Of a stretch of 64,000 bases of DNA, positions 12,100 through 22,907 are shown in pieces. Numbering within the stretch: position 1 is the stretch's first letter; each line of letters starts with the position of its first letter. The DNA lies in contig MU385939.1 in NCBI GenBank assembly GCA_022497145.1, positions 1 to 64,000 on the forward strand, written 5' to 3'. The translations under genes were made by a program, and so were the position numbers. Below the pieces are notes generated by a model. That model saw only the letters and a program-made list of their open reading frames with translations. It made no database searches and was not told the origin of the DNA. Origin of the DNA: Rostrohypoxylon terebratum. Its lineage: Eukaryota; Ascomycota; Sordariomycetes; Xylariales; Hypoxylaceae.

Positions 12100-13692
12100 A
12101 TGGCAAGCAAGCTCTCTTCCACTCTGCTCGCCGAGCTGCAGGTCCAGATCGGTCCCAGTCTTGAGATCCTCGTGGAAAAGGATAGCGCACGCTTCCAAGA
12201 GTACGCTAAACGATGGTCTGATATCGACCGCCAGATCCCCGGAGCAATCGTGCTCCCCGTTTCTGAAGAACAAATCCAAAAGACGGTGCTGATGCCTGAC
12301 CCTTGAAGTTAGGTACTTATAACTCATTGCTCATTTTCCATATATATATGTAGGTTGAATGGGCCGTTAAATCATCGGTCCCTTTCGTTACTAGAAGTGG
12401 AGGTCATAGCGAGTGGTCGACAATTGGCGACCATGGAATCGTTATCAACCTTAGTAAATATTCCGGGATCGAAATCGACGCCCAGGCGAAAAAAGCCGTG
12501 CTTAAAGGGAGTATCTTATCCAAGGAAGTAGCTGTCGCCTTAGCTAATGCGGGTTTTTTCACAGGTAAGAAAGATCCTTAATCCGGTGCGCGACTCTTGG
12601 TAGCCCATCTAATCCGAACTGTAGCCTTAGGAAATGGAAACACCGTTGGTGCCATCCCCTATTTTCTTGGCGGGGGCGCATCAATTACCACTTCAATCAC
12701 TGGTTATGGTTCGGACCAGATCATAGCAGCTCGCATGATAGATGCGCGGGGAAAGTTGGTCGAAGTCACCGAAGAAACAGAGCCGGATTTGCTTTACGCC
12801 ATCCGGGGTGCAGGCCAATTCTTCGGGCTCATCACTCAACTAACCATTAAAGCTACTCCGCTAACTGAACTTGGTAACGATCAAGGAGTTATCTGGGCTG
12901 GAGCTTTCGTATTTCCTCTTGACCGTGCTAGAGAGGTGGCATTGGTCATGGAGAAACTAATGGACGACGCAAGTTATGCTACAGCTGGTCTTATGATGGT
13001 CCAAGCTCGCCGCCAGCACGGAATCCAGCCATAGTCATCGCGGCGAGATACATAGGCAATCCCGATGACGCGGAACGCGCTTACAAACCATTGTATGATC
13101 TGAAGCCTCTCGTGGCTAGGGGTGGAGCAGTACCTATCCAGAACACCAGCGACGGCCGCGAAGCCATCGGTGCCAAGGGAGATTTCAAGCGATTCGGCGT
13201 GGTTGGACTGAGGCGTTTCGACGTGGATGGGTTTGTCAAAACTATTGACGTATGGAAAGAACTAGTAGCTGAATGTCCCGACGCCATCAACACAGCTTTC
13301 AATTTCCAGTGGGATTCTCGCCCCCCGAAGGCGCCAGGTTTTGAATCAGCCATGTCTCTCCATGACATTAGATATTGGCAGTGAGTGCTGATTAGTACCC
13401 TTAAAAACTTAACAATTCCGAGTTCCAGATTCATCTAACAGAACGTCTCAAAAGAAACAATCTTATCTGGCATACAGACCCCGCTAATCGCCAAAAGGTG
13501 GACGACTTCAATGATCAGTCCATCGCAATCATGCGAGGACCTGACCGGTCAGAGTATGCGGACTTTCAGAACGGCACTCGCACAGGTCCGATCGAGTTGC
13601 GCTACAGAGGTGTCGGTAAGCTCGAGAAGCTCAAAATGCTGAAGAAGACGTGGGATCCAACTGGAGTTTTCACCAAACAACTCCTTGAGTAA
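12100..13692 (+). pseudogene. FAD-linked oxidoreductase (berberine-bridge-enzyme type), frameshifted
   Basis: A secondary-metabolism or sugar-oxidising type flavoenzyme of the FAD_binding_4 plus BBE family. Exons read as 12100-12285, 12354-12564, 12625-13380 and 13455-13692; introns are 68, 60 and 74 nt. Exon 2 carries the flavin-binding RSGGHS, whose histidine is the usual covalent FAD anchor, and exon 3 the block LGNGNTVGAIPYFLGGGAS. The tail YADFQNGTR...WDPTGVFTKQLL is the BBE domain. In exon 3 the frame breaks near 13005-13012: GCTCGCCGCCAGC is two bases longer than a readable GCTCCGCCAGC, so the first frame stops at 13032-13034 while the family sequence resumes as P-A-I-V-I-A-A-R-Y in another frame. 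There is no room for an intron. The first donor (GTGCTG) is also weak. This is either a recent pseudogene or a base-calling error. Confidence 0.75.
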
Positions 13693-14946
13693 GTAGGAAG
13701 GTAACTAGAAAGGATGTCCTCTTGTAGGACGGGAACCGTTGGTAGGCTACTTAAACCCGAAGTGCAAACTACCCTAGGCTAAGTACTTATTCAGGTAGTT
13801 GAATTTGATAGCTTTACGTACCAACCCTCTGCATGTGGTAGCCCAGTAGATAGCAAGTGGGCCAGCATACGAAAGAATGCGTACCGTTGGGTAGGATTAA
13901 CGAGCCTCACTATAGAGCGACGTCTTTGATAGTTTGGTTATAATAGGCGTTGCAAAAGTCTGCACATCAGTATACTAGAAGATCTACTACAATTTAAATT
14001 CGAAGCATCGGTTTGATTTTCAGGTTATCAAGCAAGGAACGCATTGCCAACGTTTGCCTTACTCAGATAGTATATTACAATCATGAGTCATGGCTGTAAC
14101 CATAGCCATACCCTAGCTGAGATGATATGAATCGAAAGGCATCCATATTATTGTGGCGGTTAGAATTCATGCTGAACACCTAACGTAGGCACATTGTTAT
14201 ACCTAGGTACTCCTCTAAATATCAGTTGAGGGTAATTACTATGGAGTTTTCCCCTTACCTAGGTCCTAGGTACCGATAGGATAACAGTATTATTCACATG
14301 CGTAAAGTGATGATGTGAAGTTGCGTACCTAGTATTATCCTTTGTTGTCGCCGTCAAATGGGGCAATTACTATCCATAGACGGCCATTTTCCATATGGAG
14401 TGACCAGCCTGATTTTTCAAGTACGTCTCGACTACCAATATATATATCGTGTGGTCATACTCGTCTCTCTGCTGCGTGACTGCCTGTTCGTCTGGTCGTC
14501 GTCAAACTCACCTGTCAAAATCAATTTTTTGTCCGATGTGTGACAGCCGTCTGAGGAGCCCTTTCACTTCAGCACCAGTGGGATGGCCAATTTAATCCAA
14601 CCTCCCATGTCGTTTCTTTCCCTGTTCTGTATCTGCGGCGGCGAGCTTGGGAAGTCGCGTCGCCTAAAGGAAAACAAAATGATATATATTGGCACCGTTC
14701 ATTCAAAAAAGTTTTTCCTCCACCCAAACTCTTCACACCCGATTTTCAAGTCAAGCCAAATCTTGCAACGCAAATTCTCACTTTGTCTATATCCTTAACG
14801 ACATCAGCTATCCACATCAAACTCACTATTTTTCTCCACGTTGTCATTTTTCTCTCCATATCTTCCTCGTAGGACTACGTTCCCTACGGACCCTACCTAC
14901 GAATATTGACGACAATCTATCACAAATACCTACTACGTATTCCATC
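13693..14946. other. Intergenic stretch
   Basis: About 1.25 kb, AT-rich, no supported gene. It contains several CCTAGGT/TACCTAGG palindromes (for example 14210-14275). The last 250 bases are C/T-rich and look like the leader of the F-box gene. Confidence 0.5.
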
Positions 14947-16562
14947 ATGGATAAACTTCCTCAACCCATCCTGGAAAAAATCATCTTTCTCGTCTCTCAA
15001 AATTCTCACGACCCCCAATTCCAGGACTTACACAAAAAAGCTGTAGCGCGTTATGCGGTCGTATCTTCCAAGTTCCGACAAGCTGTCGAGAGGATCACAT
15101 TCAGATCCATTAATCTAGAGATCGATGACCTTCCAAAGGCTCCTTTCATCCTCAGCCGATATTCTAGATGGTCGCATATTCAGACCCTACGATTCAACAT
15201 TGCTCTACGTCCCTATTACGGCGAACCTGTTTCTCGACTGGAGACCCCCGAAGAACAGGAACATAACTCGGGCGTGTTCTCTATCGGCATCGCGCGTATA
15301 TTCATTTTCCTTTCGCAATGGCCGGTGCGAGATACATCCGCGTCCAGAATGCCGGCGCCCGTGGGCGTGTTCATCCAGTCCCATTCAGCGACGGATATTG
15401 AACTCGAGGATTATAGTACTATGCTAATGAAGTACGGACCCAGTTTCGCCAGAAATGACGTTCAGATTTGGAGATACCACCGTTCCTTACTTCATCTGGG
15501 TAATGTGATTCTCCCCTCTATCGAGCATGTTCCCATCTCCCAAATCGCATTCACTACGCTCTTCTTCCGAAGAAACATCGACCCTAGAGCCCTAGGTCGC
15601 ATCACCGCGCTCATAAACTCAAAAACATTGAAAGCCGTTGCCTGGGCATTTGGCGATACTGAAAAGAAGGACATTTCCTTGAGACTGGCACGTCGTCAAA
15701 GTAAGTGATTGAATTCTCTAGTCTATCCTCGACACCCCCCCCCCCCCCCCCCTTTAGTTACTTTCTTATGCTAACGGGCCGTCGCCCAGATTTGGCCGAT
15801 GCAATTAACGGTCTTCCGAGCTTGGAACAATTCAACTTAGGCGTGGAGTACTCCTCCCCGTTTGATCACAGTTGCCGGCCGCCCGTTCTTTATCAAGCAG
15901 AGGAAGAAGATCCAGTCTCAAGCGCAATCAGGAAGGTATTCCAAAAGACGACGATAGTACACGTCACAGGCGTATTGGCATCTCCCGAGCTCTTCTGGCC
16001 GAAGTTTCCATCCGAACCAACAACGGGACCGCAGTTCGAATCTCTCGAAGAGCTGGGTCTTACTTTCCATCCCGTCACTCCCCACGGAGAGTGGGTGTTC
16101 GACCGAGACTGGGTCGCAGGTCCCAGGCGAAACGGTACCTACATCGATCTGTGTCCCCAGCCGGACGAGATCCGCGGCCAGGAGGACGACAAGTGGGATA
16201 TGTGGCGCCACGCGCCGATGCAAGGACCCATGGACGAGATATACGCGGCTCTCGGGAAAGCCGTGGAAGGGATGCCGAAGATTCGGTACATCATGATCCA
16301 GGCAACCAATTATATGGCAGTGAAGCCTGGAAGAGAACGTACCCAACATCAATTCGTCTTCGAGGTCTCCGAAGGTAGGAAGGCTACAGCCTCTTGGTTT
16401 AGCAATCCGGAATACGAGCCGAGCGATTCGGTCATCAAGATTTGGAAGATGTCCGCGTACGAGCTTGCACTTGATCTGGAGATTATTATCGCAAGCGAGC
16501 CGACTCCTGACCCCGAAGCACGTGAGGACGAGATGTATATGATAAGTGAGGCCGGCGGGTAG
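14947..16562 (+). CDS. F-box protein
   Basis: Two exons (14947-15700 and 15790-16562) give 508 residues; the 89-nt intron starts GTAAGT, ends CCCAG and contains a run of 18 C at 15735-15752. The start ATG is chosen because the F-box begins right there: MDKLPQPILEKIIFLV followed by a helix with VARYAVVSSKFRQAVER. F-box proteins bring substrates to SCF ubiquitin ligases through Skp1. The rest has no Kelch, WD or clear LRR motif and resembles fungus-specific orphan F-box proteins, in which residues such as W-F-x-x-P and an acidic C-terminus recur. The substrate cannot be inferred. Confidence 0.75.
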
Positions 16563-16937
16563 GATGATGGCGAGGGTGGGGGCCAGGATGAGGGCCAGGG
16601 TGCAGGCGAGGATGATGTGGACGAGACGGACAACAACGACGGCACCATCATGGAAATCTCACCTTAAGATTCAGATGTGTAACCCCGGGAATTAAGGCCA
16701 TACTGAAAAAAGGTTTCACTGTAAAAAGATTTCTATGGCTATTGCGAGGGGATTTTACGTATTTTCTCCGTATCTGTTGAACGCCGATACCGATCTCTAT
16801 AGTCTGGCAGGGCGGAGTGAGGAGATAAATGTCTGGCATTCAAACTAGGTAGAATAATGATTCCTTTCATTACCATTTATTATATGATTCAGTGATTAGG
16901 GGCTTGAGGATATGATTCAAGCTTTAGAGCTCTAACA
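16563..16937. other. Convergent 3' intergenic region
   Basis: About 375 bases between the F-box gene (+) and the GH3 gene (-). It holds both 3' ends and no gene. Just after the F-box stop the sequence stays G-rich with repeated GGGCCAGG/GAGGATG units. Confidence 0.5.
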
Positions 16938-18902
16938 TTAGTAGGTTTGAACAAATACACATTTGTTCGAAGATCCACTGCTCTCGCCGCACCGACTGGC
17001 GTACCTTAGACCATGCCCATACTTATAGACCGGATCTCTAGTGTCGAACGGCACATCCTCCATTCCCGCTTCGACAGCTTCGTTAGATCGTGGTAAGTCG
17101 TAAGGCAACTTTCCCTCAGGCTCGGCTAACCCAAACACTACATCGAGGAACGCATCCGGGCCGCTACCGAAGCTAGCTAGCAGTGCCGTGGCCCCTTCCG
17201 CTATTTCCGGCACCGCCACCGGCCTGTCAAGCTTCAGATCGACAATTGTCGGAACCCCAGCCGCGTAGATAGCAGCTTGTCGCTTCTTCTCCTCAGCAGA
17301 GAACTCGAGCGAACCCGCGTGGAACATGGACTCGAAACCGCCAGGACGCGGCTCATACGGCGCCTCCAGACGCAGAAGAGCGTAATCGGCTTCCTCGAGG
17401 CTCGTCACAACCCTGTAATTGCGCGAGGTAATGTACGTCGCATTGATACCCTCAACATAGAACTTCGTCAGCGGGCTCAGGTTGCGCAGCGGCAGAGTAT
17501 TCCCCCCGTTCTTGAGGAGCGTGTACGCGCGCCTCTGCGCCTCATTGCCCAGCCGCACGAAGTACTCGTTCCCGACGACGCGCGCAGCGGCGTCCGGGTC
17601 CACGAACGGGTTGTCGAAGAGTCCGAGCAGGAACTTCTCGCGGAGCAGCTTGCGCACGGACACGTCGATGCGGGACTCGGATACGACGCCTGTCTGCACG
17701 AGCTGCACGATCAGCTCCGGACGCGTTTCCCCGCCGAATTGGTCGCACCCGGCTTCCATGATGCGCGCCGCGCGCTCGAGCTCCGACAGCGTTTCTACGC
17801 CCCACGCGCGTGCCGGCATGTATTGCCCCCGGATCCAGGTGTCGGTGATTAGGCCCCAGTCGGTGACGACGATGCCTTCGAAGCCGAGCTCGTTCCTGAG
17901 TAGGTCCGTGACGATCCCCTTATTGAAGGAGAAGCCAACTGGCTCGAATTGGGTGTCTATTGGACGGCTGTAGTACGGCATTATCTGTCGCGCGCCGGCG
18001 GCGATGGCGGCTCGGAAGGGGATTAGGTGGTATTCGAGGTTGTTCCCGGGGTAGGTCTCGTTCTTGCCGTAGGTGAAGTGCGAGTCCTCGCCATTCTGCA
18101 TCGGGCCGCCGCCGGGAAAGTGCTTTGTTACCGTACTTACGGAGTACGGGCCGATCTTGTCGCCTTGGAAGCCCTTGATGTACGCGGTGAGGAGCTCGGC
18201 GGTCAACTCGGCGTTCTCACCAAAGGTGCCAGAGATACGCGCCCAGCGTGGCTCAGTGGACACATCGACTTGCGGGTGCAACGCAGCGCGGAGGCCGACG
18301 GCGAGATACTCTTCACGAGCGATCTCGGCGAACTTCCGGACTAGATCCGCGTCCCGTAGCGCGGCAAACCCGAGGGTCTCAGGCCATTGGGAGAAACGTC
18401 CCGCACTGAATCCAGTGCCGACGTTTTCAGTAAACGCGTGTCGAGGATCGGATGATAGGGTGACAGGGATGCCAAGACGAGTCTCCTGAGCCCGCTTCTG
18501 TACCAGATTGTAAAATTCGGCAGTCTCTTTCGCGTCGGTGATGTCGCCGACGAGATTGAAGTGCGTCAGTAGTTGCTCACCAATCATGAAGTCCGTGCTA
18601 TTCCGGTAGGCCGCCGCGTCGCCTTGGTCTAGCGTGCCGTTGGGGCCGGGGTACAGCATCGCGTGGAACATCTGGCCGACCTTCTCCTCCAGCGTCATGC
18701 GTTGGATGAGGTCCTCAACCCTATCGTCGACGCATAGTGAGGAATTCCGGTAGCCTGGAAGCGATTCACTGTCGTTTGAAGCTCGGCCGAGAAGAGATCT
18801 GTGGGGTATGTGGGATGCCCCGAGACAGAAGCTGTTCAGCGGCCATGCCGACAGAGCTAGGAAGGCGAGCAAAGCCCGAGACGGATTATTCTGTGAACCC
18901 AT
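16938..18902 (-). CDS. Secreted glycoside hydrolase family 3 enzyme
   Basis: A single-exon gene of 654 residues. The ATG at 18902 is preferred because it gives an N-terminus with a hydrophobic signal segment (LLAFLALSAWPLNSF, about residues 10-24); upstream in-frame sequence looks like leader. GH3 landmarks are MTLEEKVGQMF, the substrate-binding KHFPGGG (about residue 259) and GIVVTDWG, where Asp348 is the expected nucleophile. The second domain contains TLLKNGGNTLPL, and the protein ends YKYGHGLRY plus a short Cys-containing tail, without a fibronectin-III domain. GH3 enzymes remove terminal beta-linked sugars such as glucose or xylose; the exact substrate is not readable here. High GC codon use suggests good expression. 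Confidence 0.92.
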   Translation of the reverse strand: MGSQNNPSRALLAFLALSAWPLNSFCLGASHIPHRSLLGRASNDSESLPGYRNSSLCVDDRVEDLIQRMTLEEKVGQMFHAMLYPGPNGTLDQGDAAAYRNSTDFMIGEQLLTHFNLVGDITDAKETAEFYNLVQKRAQETRLGIPVTLSSDPRHAFTENVGTGFSAGRFSQWPETLGFAALRDADLVRKFAEIAREEYLAVGLRAALHPQVDVSTEPRWARISGTFGENAELTAELLTAYIKGFQGDKIGPYSVSTVTKHFPGGGPMQNGEDSHFTYGKNETYPGNNLEYHLIPFRAAIAAGARQIMPYYSRPIDTQFEPVGFSFNKGIVTDLLRNELGFEGIVVTDWGLITDTWIRGQYMPARAWGVETLSELERAARIMEAGCDQFGGETRPELIVQLVQTGVVSESRIDVSVRKLLREKFLLGLFDNPFVDPDAAARVVGNEYFVRLGNEAQRRAYTLLKNGGNTLPLRNLSPLTKFYVEGINATYITSRNYRVVTSLEEADYALLRLEAPYEPRPGGFESMFHAGSLEFSAEEKKRQAAIYAAGVPTIVDLKLDRPVAVPEIAEGATALLASFGSGPDAFLDVVFGLAEPEGKLPYDLPRSNEAVEAGMEDVPFDTRDPVYKYGHGLRYASRCGESSGSSNKCVFVQTY

Positions 18903-20560
18903 TGTGTTTTGGGGCAGGGCAAGGAGATTTGAATAAAACTTTGAACCGTCTATTCCATGACCCGAACAACTCTGACGATCGACATGCGAAGCCCTCCTCT
19001 TATTATTTATTATAGCACGACATCGGAGGCTAACGAGGCGCCAAAACAAGGATAACTGCGTGTTGCCCAAGAAGCCAAATTCTACAGGTCAGAAGATCAT
19101 GGTGACGGTCAGTCGATACTGGATTGAGGTCGTCGGCCCTTCCGTCGGCGTATACTTAAGGTAGCGTCACAGGTCGTCGTCTCGGCACACGTGGTTAGCC
19201 TCCGGTTTTCCCTACTCCACGATATGACTGGACCCAGGGAAAAGGTTAAGGCCGGGGTGAAATTGCGGAGATTGTGGGGTGTTCACTTGGCGGTAGCCGG
19301 CGAGTTCGCCTTAATTTCACCATGGCCTACTCCAGAATACGACGGCTTGGCGTGGCAAGGGTAAGGGTAATGAGGAGGTTTTTCAAACTACGGGAAAACA
19401 TTCGGTAATAAACCTGTGATCAAGACCGGCCTTACCTAACCCGAATTCTATGGAAACGGACTTCACGATGTCTAGGATGGAGAGGTCAAAGTCTTGTAAT
19501 TTTATTCAACGCACAGCCCAAGCCCACTTATGCTTGGCCATTACATAATCGACCGAACCTGGCGCTTTTTCTATTATGTCAGCAGACAAAAATGAGAGTA
19601 TCACATGCTGTTAGTGTTTGCTTGTAAAACTGGTGCAATATTTAACAGGAACACAATAAGCACCTGAGATATCCTTCTTAACCCTTTGATATCATGATTC
19701 ATTAAAACCTATCAAATATAAGGGCCTATGTATACCAAAAACCGAGTTTCATTCGAACTCCTCACATCTTTATCGCAACACAGACTCAAGATGAAGGATA
19801 ATTAGGTAAGCTGGGTATGCTTAGGTCATACAGCTTAGTAATTTGATATCCCTGGGGCTAGGGTTAGGGTTCTGAGTACTTGTTCTCCGAGTAATAGGGG
19901 TAAATGGGGGTTCATGATTGGCCCAACCACATGTCACTACCAATATAACAGTCCTCAATATATTTGCTATAGCTACGAGTTCCATTTGACTACATGCGAA
20001 GGTTGCTATCAGCTGTAAGAAGTATTCTGAATGGATGTAAGCAGAAATTTATAAGCCTTGTACGTACCTATATCTATATACCAGTAGCAGCACCTTGCTG
20101 AGGTAATCTCGTCCAAAGCCCCCACCTTTACAGTAAGGTTATATAGCAACACAGGGAGCATATTTTCTAACATTCTTCCAAGGACTTGTTGAGTAATAAA
20201 TTAGCGCGCATGTTGCGTCATTAGGTAGCCCGTTGATAACACATGCTGGAGCTCAAGCATTCGAAACAACTTCTTGGGGATTGTTTTTTTATTTTATTTT
20301 TTTGTGTATGATTACATAATATTCATAATAGTTATTGCGTCTTCCACAAAAACTCGATAGTAGCAATGGTGATAACATAAATTGCCTGTAACGAACATGG
20401 TAGGTGTATAATGAGGAACAGTCTTTTCCCGTCAACACTGTCTTCGCGTGTCTGAAAAGAGCTTTCAACATTACGTGGATAGCATTTTGATTTTTGATGC
20501 TATGGTTGAAGACCTGTCGATCCTGAATGATAATTCGCACGACTGATCCAGCGATCAAAA
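18903..20560. other. Intergenic stretch
   Basis: About 1.65 kb, no supported gene. The GH3 promoter lies at its left. The right half is AT-rich, with two copies of a TTAGGG-like unit near 19858-19870 that are too few to be a telomere relic. Confidence 0.5.
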
Positions 20561-21238
20561 TTATATCCACAAGATGAAAATCAAAATAGTTAATGGCATT
20601 GTGATTGCAACGAAGAGCCACACCGCCTTAGAGCTGACAAACACGCCATCTGATGAAGTGGAAAAGAAAGCCAAATGGATTCCGAAAAACCCAGAAACTG
20701 CTGTCGCAGGTAGGAAGATCATTGTCAGAACGGCTATGACCTTCATACTGGCGCTGTCCTCTTTCGTATCCCGCGCGATGTCTGTACTCGTTTCGCTATC
20801 TTGCTGGGTCACAAGATTGAATACTAGATTCATGGCGATGTCTTTGCGCGATTGATAGCTTGATATCCATCGCTTTTGAGCCTCGAGTGACTGCACAAGA
20901 TATGCCAATGCATCACCATCATTACTATTTGCGAAGGCAGTGCTTGCTCCAAGCTCCTTTTGCAAGGTCATCCGGCTGTTTTCACTGTGGATGGCTACCA
21001 TAGATCCCATCTCAGCACTGGCGAGCAACGAGTCAGCATCCTGCGAGATCTTATGTAGTTGCTCTGTCATGTCTTTAAGTTTGAGGCTGCTGCGGTCGAA
21101 AGGTTTCTTGGAGTACTCGCTAACGACAGCATGTACGTCGTACAATTTATGCCTAAGCTGAGTTATGGGTATTCTGGCGCCGCACAGAGATGGAGCCGAA
21201 GCTTCAGAAGCCGAGCAAGCCTTCGTTCCTGTAATCAT
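20561..21238 (-). CDS. CorA-like membrane protein, C-terminal part
   Basis: A 225-residue frame that looks like the C-terminal end of a fungal CorA-like protein. Residues 30-140 are helical and Gln/Ser-rich (predicted coiled coil). Then comes the typical junction D-S-A-S-M-K-V-I-A-V-L-T-M-I-F-L-P-A-T-A-V-S-G-F-F-G in two pieces of a membrane hairpin: helix 1 with TMIFLPATAVSGFFG and helix 2 with VWLFVAITMPLTILIFILW. True CorA channels have a GMN loop after helix 1; here it reads GIH, so Mg2+ transport is doubtful. The ATG at 21238 sits inside a sequence that also looks like an acceptor (ATTACAG), so an upstream exon may be missing or lost. No N-terminal domain is found nearby. Confidence 0.55.
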   Translation of the reverse strand: MITGTKACSASEASAPSLCGARIPITQLRHKLYDVHAVVSEYSKKPFDRSSLKLKDMTEQLHKISQDADSLLASAEMGSMVAIHSENSRMTLQKELGASTAFANSNDGDALAYLVQSLEAQKRWISSYQSRKDIAMNLVFNLVTQQDSETSTDIARDTKEDSASMKVIAVLTMIFLPATAVSGFFGIHLAFFSTSSDGVFVSSKAVWLFVAITMPLTILIFILWI

Positions 21239-21654
21239 CCACCCAGTTGCCTCTAATCAGGGCTGTGCTGATAATTGTAGGACTAGTAGCGCTATAATTA
21301 TAGGGCGTCCTCCACTAAAGCCCTTTGGTCACCCGTAACCTTAGGGAGCCCTCAGTCTACCTATGGTCCTATGGAGACGTTGAATCTTTCATCACCTAGC
21401 GCTTTCTCCGCAAAAGGGACTTCTAGTTCGCCAACAAACTACAAGTTGGGGCGTCTCCTGGCGTAACAATTATCTAGAACTGTCATAACGATTCATTTGG
21501 TAGGTAACAGGACCAGTGTGGCTATGTGGTTCCTCTCGTTTTCAACAGGAGCTCTCGAGTCTTTTGAATATTTCATACTTGCACGAGATTTTCTCCAGTA
21601 TGGTTCATAGCAGTTCATCTTCAGCTATTAGCTAGCCCCATATAATAGGCAGTT

Positions 21655-22070
21655 ATTTGAACTCGTGGCGCCTCGCAACCGTCATAGGAAGCCTGTGTTT
21701 AGCATCTTTTTATTCGGACTAGACATCAACATCATCAGTGTTGCAATACCTCATATTACAACTGAAATCAAGTCATTATACCCTATTTGAGAGTAAGTCA
21801 TTCTCATTGGCGACAGTTCACCTTTCATGTATCCGGTCGCCAATGTAAATGCGGTCGGATTCGCAATGTGTGCCTCAGCTCTGGTATCCCCTATGCTCAT
21901 CTTTCGGCGTACATTGCCTGCTCCGGGGGGCTCTTGCGATAACTGGGCAGATCGTTACTGTCGACAAAGTGCCACTTGTAGGGCTCAGCACCCCAACAGT
22001 GGAGTGGACTGCCAGACTGCCTATCTTGTTGTCACTGGCCAAGGCCAGAAGATGTCGCAACAGGAAATGA
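21655..22070 (+). pseudogene. Possible relic of an MFS (DHA-type) transporter
   Basis: Around 21700-21780 the sequence reads, in one frame, like the first helix of a drug:H+ antiporter (L-F-G-L-D-I-N-I-I-S-V-A-I-P-H-I), close to the LDxTIVxxAIPxI signature I know from the family, and then hits a stop. A second piece at about 21925-22000 (GALAITGQIVTVDKVPLVGL) resembles a later transmembrane region. The frames do not join and no full gene remains. The call rests on short motifs only. Confidence 0.3.
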
Positions 22071-22907
22071 TATGCATCTAAAACCCATCATGGACATTCG
22101 ATCATAATTGGAAAATAGCAATTGCTGTGTTTTCGTTTCATCTCGTGGGATATGGATGTACTGGGAGACAATTACTTTCCCGTCCCTTTTTTTGTTTGTG
22201 TACTGTGTACTGACTGAGGTTGCGTAGCGCTGTTGGTGCTGTTGAATTGGCCAGAATCTCTTGATTGGCGGTCTTGATAGCGCTATGCTACGATATACAG
22301 TGGCTAGTTAATTCCCCCGAGGTTCTGTACGCTACAAGGTCTGCTTATAGGGATGTAGTGCGCCATACATTTATTTTAGGGCTTGCTGGGGCCTGTTTGG
22401 CTGTCCCAGCGTCCTGTGCGATGGAATGGGTATTGTATTGTACCTAAATTACAAGCTGTTAGTAACTCACAGTCTCACATATAACATCCAATACTTCCAG
22501 AACGAAGATTAAACCGTTAATCTAAGAACATTAGGTAATCATAAAACTGATAGCCCGATTCATCGAGTACACTCATATACTGAGAAATTAACTTTCTTGA
22601 CGATAGGGTTCGGCATTTGTCTCATTCTTTGGTCGTTGCTTTCTTTTCAGCGGAAGTCACGATGAAATAGGCACCGTACATCTGGATTACACCTTCTGTA
22701 CCCCAGATTTTGCAAGGACCCGCTAGGTAGGACCTGGTAGGTACCTATACCATCCCACCTCCGGCATCGCACCAATTTTTTTCTAGTGGCCCAATCACAT
22801 TTATTCTATTGTCAATCGCTATATCCATTGTCCAACTTTTTTTTTTCTGTGATCAATTATTCATCGCGTGCCATTTGCTAGTTGTCCTGGGATGCCAATC
22901 GAGAAGG
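22071..22907. other. Intergenic stretch
   Basis: About 840 bases with no supported gene; the right end is the promoter and leader of the aconitase gene, with a pyrimidine-rich tract near 22830-22850. Confidence 0.5.

Noticed and set aside
17277..18489. Long open frames on the plus strand opposite the GH3 gene
   Set aside because: They are antisense shadows of a GC-rich coding sequence; the minus strand has a complete GH3 enzyme with catalytic motifs.
19855..19873. Telomere-like GGGTTAGGGTT units
   Set aside because: Only about two units are present, inside ordinary intergenic DNA.
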